Below, in pieces: positions 56,536 through 64,000 of a stretch of 64,000 nucleotides of DNA. The first letter of the stretch is position 1, and each line of letters starts with the position of its first letter. Source of the stretch: Phyllobacterium sophorae (GTDB lineage Bacteria; Pseudomonadota; Alphaproteobacteria; Rhizobiales; Rhizobiaceae). The stretch is taken from NCBI RefSeq assembly GCF_003010965.1, contig NZ_PGGM01000003.1, forward strand, positions 558,001 through 622,000. Reading direction: 5' to 3'. Under the pieces are notes generated by a model. The model did no database searches and was not told where the DNA came from. It saw only the letters and a list, made by a program, of their open reading frames with translations. The position numbers were made by a program, and so were the translations under genes.

Positions 56536-57048
56536 ATGCTTATTCTGTTTATCACTCTGGCTGTTGTATTTCGGGTGGCGACGCTCCTGATTTCCATCCG
56601 CAATGAGCGGAAATTGAAAGCTGCGGGAGGCACGGAAATTGGCAAGACCAACTCGGGCATCCTGGCTGTTGCGCATGTTGCATTTTATCTGTGTGCAATC
56701 ACCGAATACGGGTTGTCTGACCACAGTATTGACGCCGTCACTTTGATCGGCCTGGGCATCTATCTTGTTGGTGCAATGTTCCTGATAGTTGTGATTGCGA
56801 GCCTTGGCCAACAGTGGACAGTCAAACTCATCATCGCTCGAAACCACCTACTGGTTACGTCTCTGCTGTTCCGCCTTGTCAGGCATCCGAATTATTACCT
56901 GAATATCATTCCGGAGCTCATCGGATTTGCGCTCACGCTACACGCGTTTTGGACGCTTGCCGTAGGCATGCCTCTCTATCTGATCCCGCTTTTTGTGCGA
57001 ATTGGTCAGGAGGAAAAGGCCATGCGTGTGCATTTCCCCCAGTACTGA
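56536..57048 (+). CDS. Isoprenylcysteine methyltransferase-like membrane protein
   Basis: 170 residues from the ATG at 56536 (AGAGG site five bases upstream). Four to five membrane helices and the ICMT-type signature RHPNYYLNIIPELIGFALTL, then EEKAMR near the end. Bacterial members often modify unknown thiols or lipids. Substrate unknown. Confidence 0.85.
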   Translation: MLILFITLAVVFRVATLLISIRNERKLKAAGGTEIGKTNSGILAVAHVAFYLCAITEYGLSDHSIDAVTLIGLGIYLVGAMFLIVVIASLGQQWTVKLIIARNHLLVTSLLFRLVRHPNYYLNIIPELIGFALTLHAFWTLAVGMPLYLIPLFVRIGQEEKAMRVHFPQY

Positions 57049-57886
57049 TAACAATTCTGCGATCACCGGAACACCCAGCACGATCGTATCGCGATGACTT
57101 TTCAGGGAGCCGGTTCCGCGTCCGGCAAGACCATGCGCGTCGACAGGATGCTTCGACAGAGCCTTGGGCCATGCCTGTGGGAGGTCAAAAAGGCAGTCCG
57201 CCATGAACGATCTCGGTCGTGGCGCCGACATTGCGAGACCCGATCCGGCGAGTTTGAGAAGTCTGAGGTCAAATGTGACCAGTAGACGGGGCTGAGGCCT
57301 TGCGCTGCAAAAGTTCGGTGTCAGTTTCTCAGGCATGAGCTCGCGCCACGCCATGTAGCCGGCAAGCTCGTTCGTATTGCTCCGGATTTAAACTCTTCCG
57401 CAAGACGGAACAAATCCCGTCTGCCCCCGATCACAAGATGCGCAGTTTCGGAGGGTCCATCGGCAAAGACAATTTCAGCTCCCGCGGCGGCATCCTGATG
57501 TCTACCGCTCGCCGCCCGAGATATCGATCGCCCTCGATGTGGGAAGCGAAGGTGATAGAGGTAGTCCTGGGAAATGTGCGTTTGAGGCGTGTGGTTCGTC
57601 TCGTCCACGTTGCCGTCCCGGTCTAAGTCGATACGCTCCTGCGCCACGACGCCGGCGCGGGCTACATGTTCGCATCCAATCTGACGCAGTATCCGAAACA
57701 AGTCCTGTTGGCCGAGTCGCAAGCCTGTGCCGGCACTCTTGAACGGCGGCAGGCGACGACCATATTAGAGGCACGATCCGTGCATCAATGCCCCGATTGC
57801 GACCGTGCTAGCACACTTTTTGGAACAGGGCGAGCCGTTCTTCGCACGTCGGGTATCATGCAGTTCCTCGCGCAGTGGGCTATCCA
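57049..57886. other. Gap with no assignable gene
   Basis: About 840 bp. Frames on both strands (for example 57321-57722 minus, 57666-57899 plus) carry no family signature. The absence of a gene in so long a stretch, next to a truncated protease, suggests decayed sequence. Confidence 0.35.
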
Positions 57887-58199
57887 ATGGGCTTCGTAGA
57901 CAAACAAATCCTTCCTTCAGGTGACGTAGACCTGATTGATGGGTATTCGAGAACGGTCGCCGATGCTGTCGGACGTGTCGGACCGGCGGTTAGTCGTATC
58001 GGGCGGGCCGGGCACGGATCCGGCTTTGCTATTTCACCCGGTGGTCTCATCGTTACAAACAATCATGTGCTCGAAGATGCACAGAGGGTGGGCATCGCCG
58101 GCTTCGCGTCGTCGGCGCAATACGGACATTGCGGTTGTGCGCGCCGAGACCAGCCTCAGCCTGGCAGCCCAAAACGACCGTAATGGAGAGTTAAAATGA
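57887..58199 (+). pseudogene. Truncated HtrA-like protease
   Basis: From the ATG at 57887 the protein MGFVDKQILPSGDVDLIDGY ... AGHGSGFAISPGGLIVTNNH is clearly related to the intact protease at 23483-24442 and retains its catalytic His. About 14 codons are then lost and the frame shifts: RRRNTDIAVVRAETSLSLAA, with the catalytic Asp, continues in the frame ending near 58199. The Ser region and the PDZ domain are absent. It overlaps the next gene start by four bases. Confidence 0.75.
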
Positions 58200-59422
58200 C
58201 GTCTGTGTCAAACGTGGCCATTGCTTCGCCGGACGAAGGTGTCTGGCCACAGCAGCGCCGGAAAATACTTGATTGGTTGGTAACCGAAACCCGTCATGAA
58301 CGTTTCATCGACAACATCCTGGTCGAGATGTGCCAAAGGCTCCTGGATGCCGGCGTGCCGGTTGGCAGAGCGACGCTCCATTTCAGAATTCATCATCCCC
58401 AATGGATTGGCGCACGAATCCTATGGCGCACGGGGATTTCAGAGGCGGAAATCCAGACCTTCGAATATGGTGTAGAAGAAACCGAACAGTATCTGAACAG
58501 TCCCCTGTACGAGATCAATAGTGGAGCCAGCGTTGTCCGCCAGCGGCTGGGGGAGCCTGGTTCCAGGTATTCGCTTTATGATGAGCTGCGCGCTGATGGC
58601 TATACCGACTATATCGCCTGGCCGCTCGAACATACGCTCGACAAGCGTCACGTCATCACCTTCGCCAGCGACCGGCCGGGCGGCTTTAGCAAAGATCATC
58701 TGGCGTTGCTTGCGGACCTGCTTCCGGCCTTTGCTCTGGTCAGTGAAATCAGGTTGAAGAACCGTCTCGCTCGCACGCTGCTGGAAACCTATGTCGGCCC
58801 GCATGCCAGCGAGAAGATCCTCGCCGGCGCAACGACCCGCGGCAGTGGTGTGACGGTTGGCGCTGCGATCCTGATCTGCGATCTTCGCAACTTCACGGCA
58901 ATTTCCGATCTTTGGCCCCGGGATGACGTCATTGAACTTTTGAACGGCTATTTTGACGCAATGTCGGGACCGATCGAGAGTCACGGTGGGGAAATCCTCA
59001 AATTCATGGGCGACGGGCTTCTGGCGATCTTCCCGCTGAGCGACGGGAGGGCGTGCGCCAATCTTCTTCAGGCGATCAGCGAAGCGCAGACCGCAGTGGC
59101 CACGCTGAACGAGGAAAACATGCTGAAGGGCCATGACCCGCTTGGTTACGGCATCGGCGTCCACGTCGGTGACGTCATGTACGGCAACATCGGTTCCCGC
59201 AGACGGCTTGACTTCACGGTCATAGGTCCAGCGGTTAATGTTGCCTCGCGGCTCGAGAGCCTGACCAAGGAAATCAAGCGTCCCGTTCTGCTGTCCAAGG
59301 CGTTCGTCGAAATGGCGTCGTGCCAATCCCAAATGGAGAATCTCGGCTTGTTCCCGTTGCGAGGTGTCGGTGAACCTATCGAAGTTTATGCGTTATCAGG
59401 CGACCGTGTTCCGTCGAATTGA
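58196..59422 (+). CDS. Class III adenylate/guanylate cyclase with N-terminal sensor
   Basis: 408 residues. The N-terminal half (about 20-195) is a GAF-like or unknown sensor with DELRADGYTDYIAWPLEHTL. The catalytic domain (about 215-385) has GAAILICDLRNFTAISDLWP, EILKFMGDGLLAIFPL and DFTVIGPAVNVASRLESLTK. Complete core residues. GGAGAG site before the ATG. Next to the degraded cyclase at 59500. Confidence 0.9.
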   Translation: MTSVSNVAIASPDEGVWPQQRRKILDWLVTETRHERFIDNILVEMCQRLLDAGVPVGRATLHFRIHHPQWIGARILWRTGISEAEIQTFEYGVEETEQYLNSPLYEINSGASVVRQRLGEPGSRYSLYDELRADGYTDYIAWPLEHTLDKRHVITFASDRPGGFSKDHLALLADLLPAFALVSEIRLKNRLARTLLETYVGPHASEKILAGATTRGSGVTVGAAILICDLRNFTAISDLWPRDDVIELLNGYFDAMSGPIESHGGEILKFMGDGLLAIFPLSDGRACANLLQAISEAQTAVATLNEENMLKGHDPLGYGIGVHVGDVMYGNIGSRRRLDFTVIGPAVNVASRLESLTKEIKRPVLLSKAFVEMASCQSQMENLGLFPLRGVGEPIEVYALSGDRVPSN

Positions 59423-59499
59423 AAGGTTTCGGCTCCTCCCGCTCCACGATGGCCTCGAGATGGCAGTAGGTATTGATCGGGTGCATTGCACGCCGGGTA

Positions 59500-59877
59500 G
59501 CGCCACCTCGCAGCCATGCTGATCGCCGATATCGTTGGTTAAAGCCGCCTACGCCAGATCAACGAAGAGGGTACGCGCGGTTTCAGACAGACCTGAAGAA
59601 AGTCTTAGACCAACGATCCGAGCATCATGGCCGCCTGGTGAAGACCATGGGCATATTAGGGGAATTCCACAGCGTGGCCGTTGCGTTGCGCTGCGCTGCG
59701 CGGTAGAGGTGCAGCGGCAGAAGGCAAAGCGGAACGACCTTGCGCCGCCCGAACAGCGGCTCGATCTCCGCATCGGTGTCAATCTCGGCGACATCAGCAT
59801 TGGGCTAGAGACATCCACGGCGATGGCATCAATGTCGCGGACGCGATACAGGCGCTGGCCAAAAGCCGGCCCGATTA
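59500..59877 (+). pseudogene. Degraded class III cyclase
   Basis: Frames must be switched to read it. RHLAAMLIADIVG is followed by a TAA stop at the position of the expected Tyr. Next come SEHHGRLVKTMG, AVEVQRQKAKRNDLAPPEQR, LRIGVNLGDISIG and DIHGDGINVADAIQALAKSR in changing frames, matching consecutive parts of rhizobial cyclases. The GDG metal region after VKTMG is deleted. Inactive. Confidence 0.75.
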
Positions 59878-60048
59878 GGCTATTGGCGCATCTTCGTGTA
59901 TAGTATTTTTCAAAGGAAGCGGCTCTAGGCTTCTGAGCAAAAATATATTGCCCGACCGCGTGGCGATAACGTATTCCAATCACTGCGACATTTCCGGGGT
60001 CCGCTTAGATCCTGATTTGCCACGTTGTTGAACGTGGTGGAAAGTTCG

Positions 60049-60801
60049 ATGACCATTGATCAGTCAAAGACCACAAACAAATTATTGCACGGATTGACGC
60101 CGGAGAATTTTGCCTTGATTGGATCACACCTCCAGCACCGGCAATTTGCTCTGGACCACTATCTTGTTCGCTCGCACCAGCCGATAACCTCCGTTGTCTT
60201 CCCGGAATCGTGCATTGCGTCCAGGGTTATACAAAGCCCTGTAGGCAAAGATGTTGAGGTAGCTCTGATTGGCTTTGAAGGCATGACGGGAACGGCTCTC
60301 ATTATGGGTGACGATCGAACGCCGCTCGACAGTTATATTCAGTCGGCCGGCGCTGGTTACGTTCTGCCGGCTTGGGCGCTTGTAGCGGCGCTGGACAAGA
60401 GCCGCTCCTTGGAACGCTACTTGCTGCGCTACGTGCAGACCCTGATCATTCAGGCATCTTCGACAGCGCTGATCAACGGAATGGCCAATGCCGAAACGAG
60501 ACTAGCACGATGGCTGCTGATGCTGCACGACCGAACGACAGGAGCGAATATTTCAACCACCCATGAGTTCATCGCCGTCATGTTGGCAATGCGTCGTCCG
60601 TGGGTCACGGAAACATTGCATCTGCTGGAAGGCAAACACTTGATCAAGACTTCGCGTGGCAGCATCCGGATATTGAACCGGGCGGGCTTGATCGCTGAGG
60701 CCAAAGGTTTTTACGGTCTGGCCGAGACCGAATACGCGAGGATCATGACTCCGCCCGATCCCATGCCAAAGGTCCCGCTTGCCTACTTGGCCGGTCAATG
60801 A
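60049..60801 (+). CDS. Crp/Fnr-family regulator
   Basis: 250 residues from the ATG at 60049 (GGTGGAAAG site); a TTG at 60025 is less likely. A cNMP-binding barrel (about 20-140) and a C-terminal winged helix with HEFIAVMLAMRRPWVTETLHLL. It lacks Fnr cysteines. Similar proteins in rhizobia respond to envelope or redox stress; target unknown. Follows the cyclase cluster. Confidence 0.9.
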   Translation: MTIDQSKTTNKLLHGLTPENFALIGSHLQHRQFALDHYLVRSHQPITSVVFPESCIASRVIQSPVGKDVEVALIGFEGMTGTALIMGDDRTPLDSYIQSAGAGYVLPAWALVAALDKSRSLERYLLRYVQTLIIQASSTALINGMANAETRLARWLLMLHDRTTGANISTTHEFIAVMLAMRRPWVTETLHLLEGKHLIKTSRGSIRILNRAGLIAEAKGFYGLAETEYARIMTPPDPMPKVPLAYLAGQ

Positions 60802-60889
60802 TTTTTGCGGCACCATCCAACTCCTAAAATTCGGCTGGGACGAAGTTTTCTTTCGATCATGCATGTCCTGGCCCCTCCGTCTCTTCGGT

Positions 60890-61080
60890 CAACAGGATCA
60901 GGCCGACATCCCTAATTTAAGCTTGGGCACCAGGTCGTTATGATGGAGCCGTGATCCCGGCCAAGTTGGAGGGCTTCCAGATCGAGTTTCACGCAATGAC
61001 GGTATGAGCAGCAATCGGCGCGCAGATTGTGGCGTTGTCGATCAACGCACCGGCTGTATTCAGGGAGATCGGCGGCGCGC
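60890..61080 (-). pseudogene. Decayed zinc-ribbon protein gene
   Basis: Minus-strand frames give NATICAPIAAH, then in another frame CVKLDLEALQLGRDHGS, then HNDLVPKLKLG and DVGLIL near 60890-60910, consecutive parts of a rhizobial zinc-ribbon family. At least two frame shifts separate them. Confidence 0.4.
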
Positions 61081-61319
61081 TACATCTGTACCGGACGCCA
61101 GACAACCCGCTTCTTGTTGACTTGGTCGCGGTCAGCTTCATAGGGCACGGCATCGCAATCGGCGACGTCGCATTCTTTGCACCGGGATTTCAAACTCTCA
61201 AAGGTTCGGCCCTGGCCAATCATGTTGACCAGGTCGCTGGCAACAAAGAAGCCAACTCTCGCATTGCGTAGTGTCCAGATTGTCGTTGTAAATAATACAA
61301 AGCGGCTTCTGCCGTTCAT
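61080..61319 (-). CDS. Possible small zinc-binding protein
   Basis: 79-codon open frame with RNARVGFFVASDLVNMIGQG and SRCKECDVADCDAVPYEADR. The Cys pattern resembles the second half of the family next to it. The first CxxC pair is missing, and the start has no clear ribosome site, so it may also be a relic. Confidence 0.3.
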   Translation of the reverse strand: MNGRSRFVLFTTTIWTLRNARVGFFVASDLVNMIGQGRTFESLKSRCKECDVADCDAVPYEADRDQVNKKRVVWRPVQM

Positions 61320-61423
61320 GCCACAGGAAAGGCGGAAAACAAGTGCGGGCGAGATATCGCAGAAGAATGTTCATGGCTCCTCCGAGGGACCGACAGCTTA
61401 GAGGTGTTCTTGTTGTGGCCCCT

Positions 61424-61996
61424 CTAGGCATCTTTCGGCAGCACCGAGCGAACTCTTGCGATGAAGACATGGAAGTCCTGCATGAAAGTGCGAAGGAAAT
61501 CAGCAGTGGTGTCGTTCGTGACCTCGCCATCATCGGTGATCAGTCCCGGTGTGAACTGGATGTAGGCTTCCGGGGCATTCATCTGGGGAGAGTTGCAGAA
61601 ACTAAGCACGCTGCGCAAATTCTGCTGGGCAACTGCTGTGCCTATCGCGCCCGGCGACGTGCCGATCACCGCTGACGGCTTGCGCGTGAAGGAGTTGGTG
61701 CCATAGGGGCGGCTCGCCCAGTCGATTGCGTTTTTCAGCCCGCCGGGTATGGATCGATTGTATTCGGGCGTGACGAACAGCACGGCGTCGACGGCTGCGA
61801 TTGCCGCCTTGAATGCCTTGCCAGCCGGGGGGTAGTCGGCGTCATAGTCGTAGCTGTAGAGCGGCAGGTCCTTGAAGGATATCTCCGACATTTCAAGTTC
61901 CGGCGGGGCGCACCGCACCAACGCCTTGGCGAGCTTGCGATTGATTGAGCCCTTGGCGAGGCTGCCGATGAAATAGCCTACTTTATGCGTGGTCAT
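61424..61996 (-). CDS. NADPH-dependent FMN reductase
   Basis: 190 residues from the ATG at 61996 (GGAG site). Flavodoxin-like fold: KVGYFIGSLAKGSINRKLAK, VLFVTPEYNRSIPGGLKNAI and SPGAIGTAVAQQNLRSVLSF are signatures. Could reduce quinones, azo compounds or chromate. It runs alongside the nitroreductase gene. Confidence 0.92.
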   Translation of the reverse strand: MTTHKVGYFIGSLAKGSINRKLAKALVRCAPPELEMSEISFKDLPLYSYDYDADYPPAGKAFKAAIAAVDAVLFVTPEYNRSIPGGLKNAIDWASRPYGTNSFTRKPSAVIGTSPGAIGTAVAQQNLRSVLSFCNSPQMNAPEAYIQFTPGLITDDGEVTNDTTADFLRTFMQDFHVFIARVRSVLPKDA

Positions 61997-62081
61997 GGCG
62001 TTCTCCAATATCACGCATGACAAAGGACGTATCATGCGCAAGAATCACAGAAGGGGTCTCTTGTCCTTTGAGCGCAAGTAA

Positions 62082-62810
62082 TTACCCGACGAACGTGACC
62101 GTCTCGTGGAGCGGGGCGCGGCCCGTACGGGCGGAACTTACCGCGGGGTCCTCGTACCCGATCGACATGCCGCAGAAGAGGATGAGCCCGTCCGGAGGTG
62201 ACAGGACCTCCGCGACCGTCTCGCGAACCTGCGACCACGCCATCTGCGGGCAACTGTGCAGCCCTTCAGCGCGAAGCAGCAGCATGACGGTCTGCAGATA
62301 CATGCCGACGTCGGCCCATTGGGGCCGGCCCAGGTCGCGGTCGATGTAGCAGAATAGGGCGGCGGGCGCGCCAAAGCAGTTCCAGTTGGCGATCGCGGCC
62401 CGCTGGCGCGCCTCCCAGTCCTCGCGTGCTATGCCGAGCGCGCTGTAGCGCTCCTTGCCGAAGGCGGATCGGCGCTCCGCGTACGGGGACTTCAGCACGG
62501 GCGGGTACATTTCGTACTGCCGCTCGTCCCAACGGTCGCCGTGGGCCACGCGCTCGACGGCGCACGTCTTGAGCTCGACCAGCGGCGCGCCGGTCAGCAC
62601 GTAGGTGTTCCACGGCTGGATGTTCGATCCGGACGGCGACCAAGCTGCGGCGGACAGCACGCGCTCAAGTACCGTCCTCGACACAGGCTCGTTCTTGAAT
62701 CCGCGCACCGCCCGTCGGCTTGTGACTGCCTCATATACGTCCATGGCCACCTCCATACCGCCAGCCATTGGTTTCGGTCTACCGGGGCGGGAGGTATTGT
62801 CCATACTCAT
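62082..62810 (-). CDS. Nitroreductase-family protein
   Basis: 242 residues from the ATG at 62810 with an AAGGAG site. SRRAVRGFKNEPVSRTVLER and SGSNIQPWNTYVLTG are the FMN-binding signature of nitroreductases, and the C-terminus GYEDPAVSSARTGRAPLHE is typical of the NfsB/YdjA-like group. It lies 85 bp upstream of the FMN reductase, the same direction, suggesting a shared stress response. Confidence 0.92.
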   Translation of the reverse strand: MSMDNTSRPGRPKPMAGGMEVAMDVYEAVTSRRAVRGFKNEPVSRTVLERVLSAAAWSPSGSNIQPWNTYVLTGAPLVELKTCAVERVAHGDRWDERQYEMYPPVLKSPYAERRSAFGKERYSALGIAREDWEARQRAAIANWNCFGAPAALFCYIDRDLGRPQWADVGMYLQTVMLLLRAEGLHSCPQMAWSQVRETVAEVLSPPDGLILFCGMSIGYEDPAVSSARTGRAPLHETVTFVG

Positions 62811-62999
62811 GGTCGTCTCCTTCTGACGGTCCCGTTTCTGATGTGGTTCATTATCTCCATTCGCAATGGAGACGGAATCATACCGTGGTCTAGGAAACGT
62901 ACATCAAACGTATCAGGGATCGATGCACCCGAGGGCATGCGGGCGAAGCATCACGGGACTCCCGCGCTATTGCACCCGGGCCTTGGAAGTACGCCCCCT

Positions 63000-63115
63000 G
63001 AATGGCCTCAGCTTGGCTCTTACGCATTTCCGGCGTCGCGCGCACGACCTGGCGTGACGCTTTCATGAGGCTGCCAAAGAGGCAGACATCTACATCACAC
63101 AAGCTTTAGGCCTTT
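63000..63115 (+). pseudogene. Decayed DUF982 copy
   Basis: The sequence reads WRDAF, then after losing one base EAAKEADIYIT. It matches, base by base, the C-terminal part of the intact DUF982 gene at 63686 (RDAFIEAAKEAGIYITHK). A stop follows in each frame. The rest of 62811-63324 holds no gene. Confidence 0.65.
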
Positions 63116-63324
63116 TGATTGTTGCCGCTAGGTCTTTGTCCGATGTCGCTTTCCCGGATTGGAGTTATTCTTCCGCTGCCGGCAGGTCCACAGGTCGGCG
63201 AGCGGGGACCAAACAGCCCCGTCGGCCAAGTTCAAATAACTCTCCGTGTTGATCGGGCTTTCGGGTCAGCTCCGTTTTGCTTTCCGCCATGCTTTTCGCC
63301 GCAGTCATCCAAGAGGCTCGATCG

Positions 63325-63564
63325 TTAAGAAGAACCCTCGATGGATGGTCTATCTATTCGGATGATTTGGCCGTCGTGAAGCGCAAAGACGCCACTCTGT
63401 CCGCCCTGGATACAGAAATCCCTTTTAAGCTGAAGCCATTCGCCAAGCAGCGCGCCGCACGTGCTGCAGGCAACGAGACTGTCATCCGACAATATGGGTG
63501 GAAATTTAAGGTACAATGTGCCGCAATGCGGGCATTCCAACCGGCGGTTGAGACGCTGAGGCAT
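63325..63564 (-). CDS. Small zinc-ribbon protein
   Basis: 79 residues with two knuckles, LECPHCGTLYLKF and VACSTCGALLGEW, spaced for one zinc, followed by FALHDGQIIRIDR. Start with GGGGA upstream. Unnamed family common in rhizobia. Confidence 0.75.
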   Translation of the reverse strand: MPQRLNRRLECPHCGTLYLKFPPILSDDSLVACSTCGALLGEWLQLKRDFCIQGGQSGVFALHDGQIIRIDRPSIEGSS

Positions 63565-63685
63565 TCATAATTATTCCCCATCAAAAGTCCCTTACCCATG
63601 AATAATACGCCGAACCTTTGCCCGCGCAACGATATGTCCGCCGGACGACAAAGGAACGCAGAGCTGGGCTGCACGTTTTATCGGC

Positions 63686-63937
63686 ATGCGCGAGCTTCCA
63701 TTTCCCAGTGTGACCATTGCCACTGACTTGGGTAAGGCGAAAAACATCAGGTCCGTTGGCCAAGCGGAGGAGTGGCTCGTTGCGCGTTGGCCCATGAGGA
63801 GCGGCGACAAACTCCAGGCAGCAAAACAAGCATGTCTCGATGCCCTAGACGGAAGGGTCACTTGTACGGCCTGTCGGGACGCCTTCATTGAAGCCGCCAA
63901 AGAGGCAGGCATTTACATCACACACAAGCGGCTATAG
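63686..63937 (+). CDS. DUF982 protein
   Basis: 83 residues. SVGQAEEWLVARWPMRSGDK and CRDAFIEAAKEAGIYITHKR are DUF982 signatures. Frequent, often in several copies, in rhizobial genomes and plasmids; function unknown. A decayed copy lies at 63000-63115. Confidence 0.9.
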   Translation: MRELPFPSVTIATDLGKAKNIRSVGQAEEWLVARWPMRSGDKLQAAKQACLDALDGRVTCTACRDAFIEAAKEAGIYITHKRL

Positions 63938-64000
63938 GCCGAAACGGTGCAATGTCCACACCTACGGCGTTCAATCTGATTGGCGACTAGCAAGGCTCGT

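Noticed and set aside
57321-57722. 133-codon minus-strand frame in the 57 kb gap
   Set aside because: No recognisable motif, no supporting ribosome site, and other frames in the same gap are equally long.
61029-61271. 80-codon plus-strand frame
   Set aside because: Opposite the possible zinc-ribbon frame and low in coding character; the minus-strand Cys pattern explains the openness better.

Overview
The window reads as chromosome or chromid sequence from an alphaproteobacterium of the order Hyphomicrobiales (Rhizobiales), near Phyllobacterium, Mesorhizobium or Brucella/Ochrobactrum. The signs are a rhizobial-type OxyR next to a bifunctional KatG, many amino-acid and peptide ABC importers, class III cyclases fused to unusual partners, a phasin, a YdcH-like small protein, DUF982 proteins and small zinc-ribbon proteins. 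No tRNA, rRNA, CRISPR array or replication origin was seen. One IS6-family element is present.

Region by region. 0-4 kb: the 5' end of a CPA2 cation antiporter gene, then divergent oxyR and katG. 4.3-5 kb: a TumE/TumA-type toxin-antitoxin locus whose toxin gene is broken by frameshifts while the antitoxin and a duplicated palindromic operator remain. 5.1-11.1 kb: a five-gene minus-strand operon (amino-acid ABC importer, nitrilase-family amidase, a cytoplasmic protein with a substrate-binding-protein-like fold) divergent from a MocR-type regulator. 11.2-20.7 kb: a peptide-type ABC importer with two FAD-dependent amine/amino-acid oxidoreductases, a short-chain dehydrogenase, a MarR regulator and a fused two-domain ATPase. 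21-35 kb: a CHASE4-GGDEF-EAL protein, an HtrA-like protease, a von Willebrand A protein, a metallo-beta-lactamase hydrolase, an MscS channel, a cyclase, a YciE/DUF892 ferritin-like protein, the IS6 element and several small unknown genes.

35.4-43.1 kb is a copper/heavy-metal envelope cluster: CusF-like protein, cupredoxin, Tat-exported multicopper oxidase, TolC-family lipoprotein, small lipoprotein, two small Cys/His secreted proteins flanking a membrane-anchored class III cyclase, a Spy/CpxP-like protein, and a divergent Crp/Fnr-like regulator. A strong terminator closes the cluster. 43.1-49.5 kb: a four-gene polar amino-acid ABC importer (Aap type), a cystathionine-beta-lyase-like enzyme and a divergent LysR regulator.

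49.5-64 kb is accessory-like and partly decayed: remnants of a copper P-type ATPase, an HtrA-like protease, a class III cyclase, a DUF982 gene and zinc-ribbon genes lie among intact genes for a phasin, a serine beta-lactamase-like hydrolase, an ArsR/SRPBCC pair, a ClpP paralogue, an ICMT-like methyltransferase, a cyclase, a Crp-type regulator, an FMN reductase, a nitroreductase and two small Rhizobiales families. The two points most worth follow-up are the copper cluster with its embedded cyclase and Crp-like regulator, and the two catabolic import loci with uncharacterised substrates.
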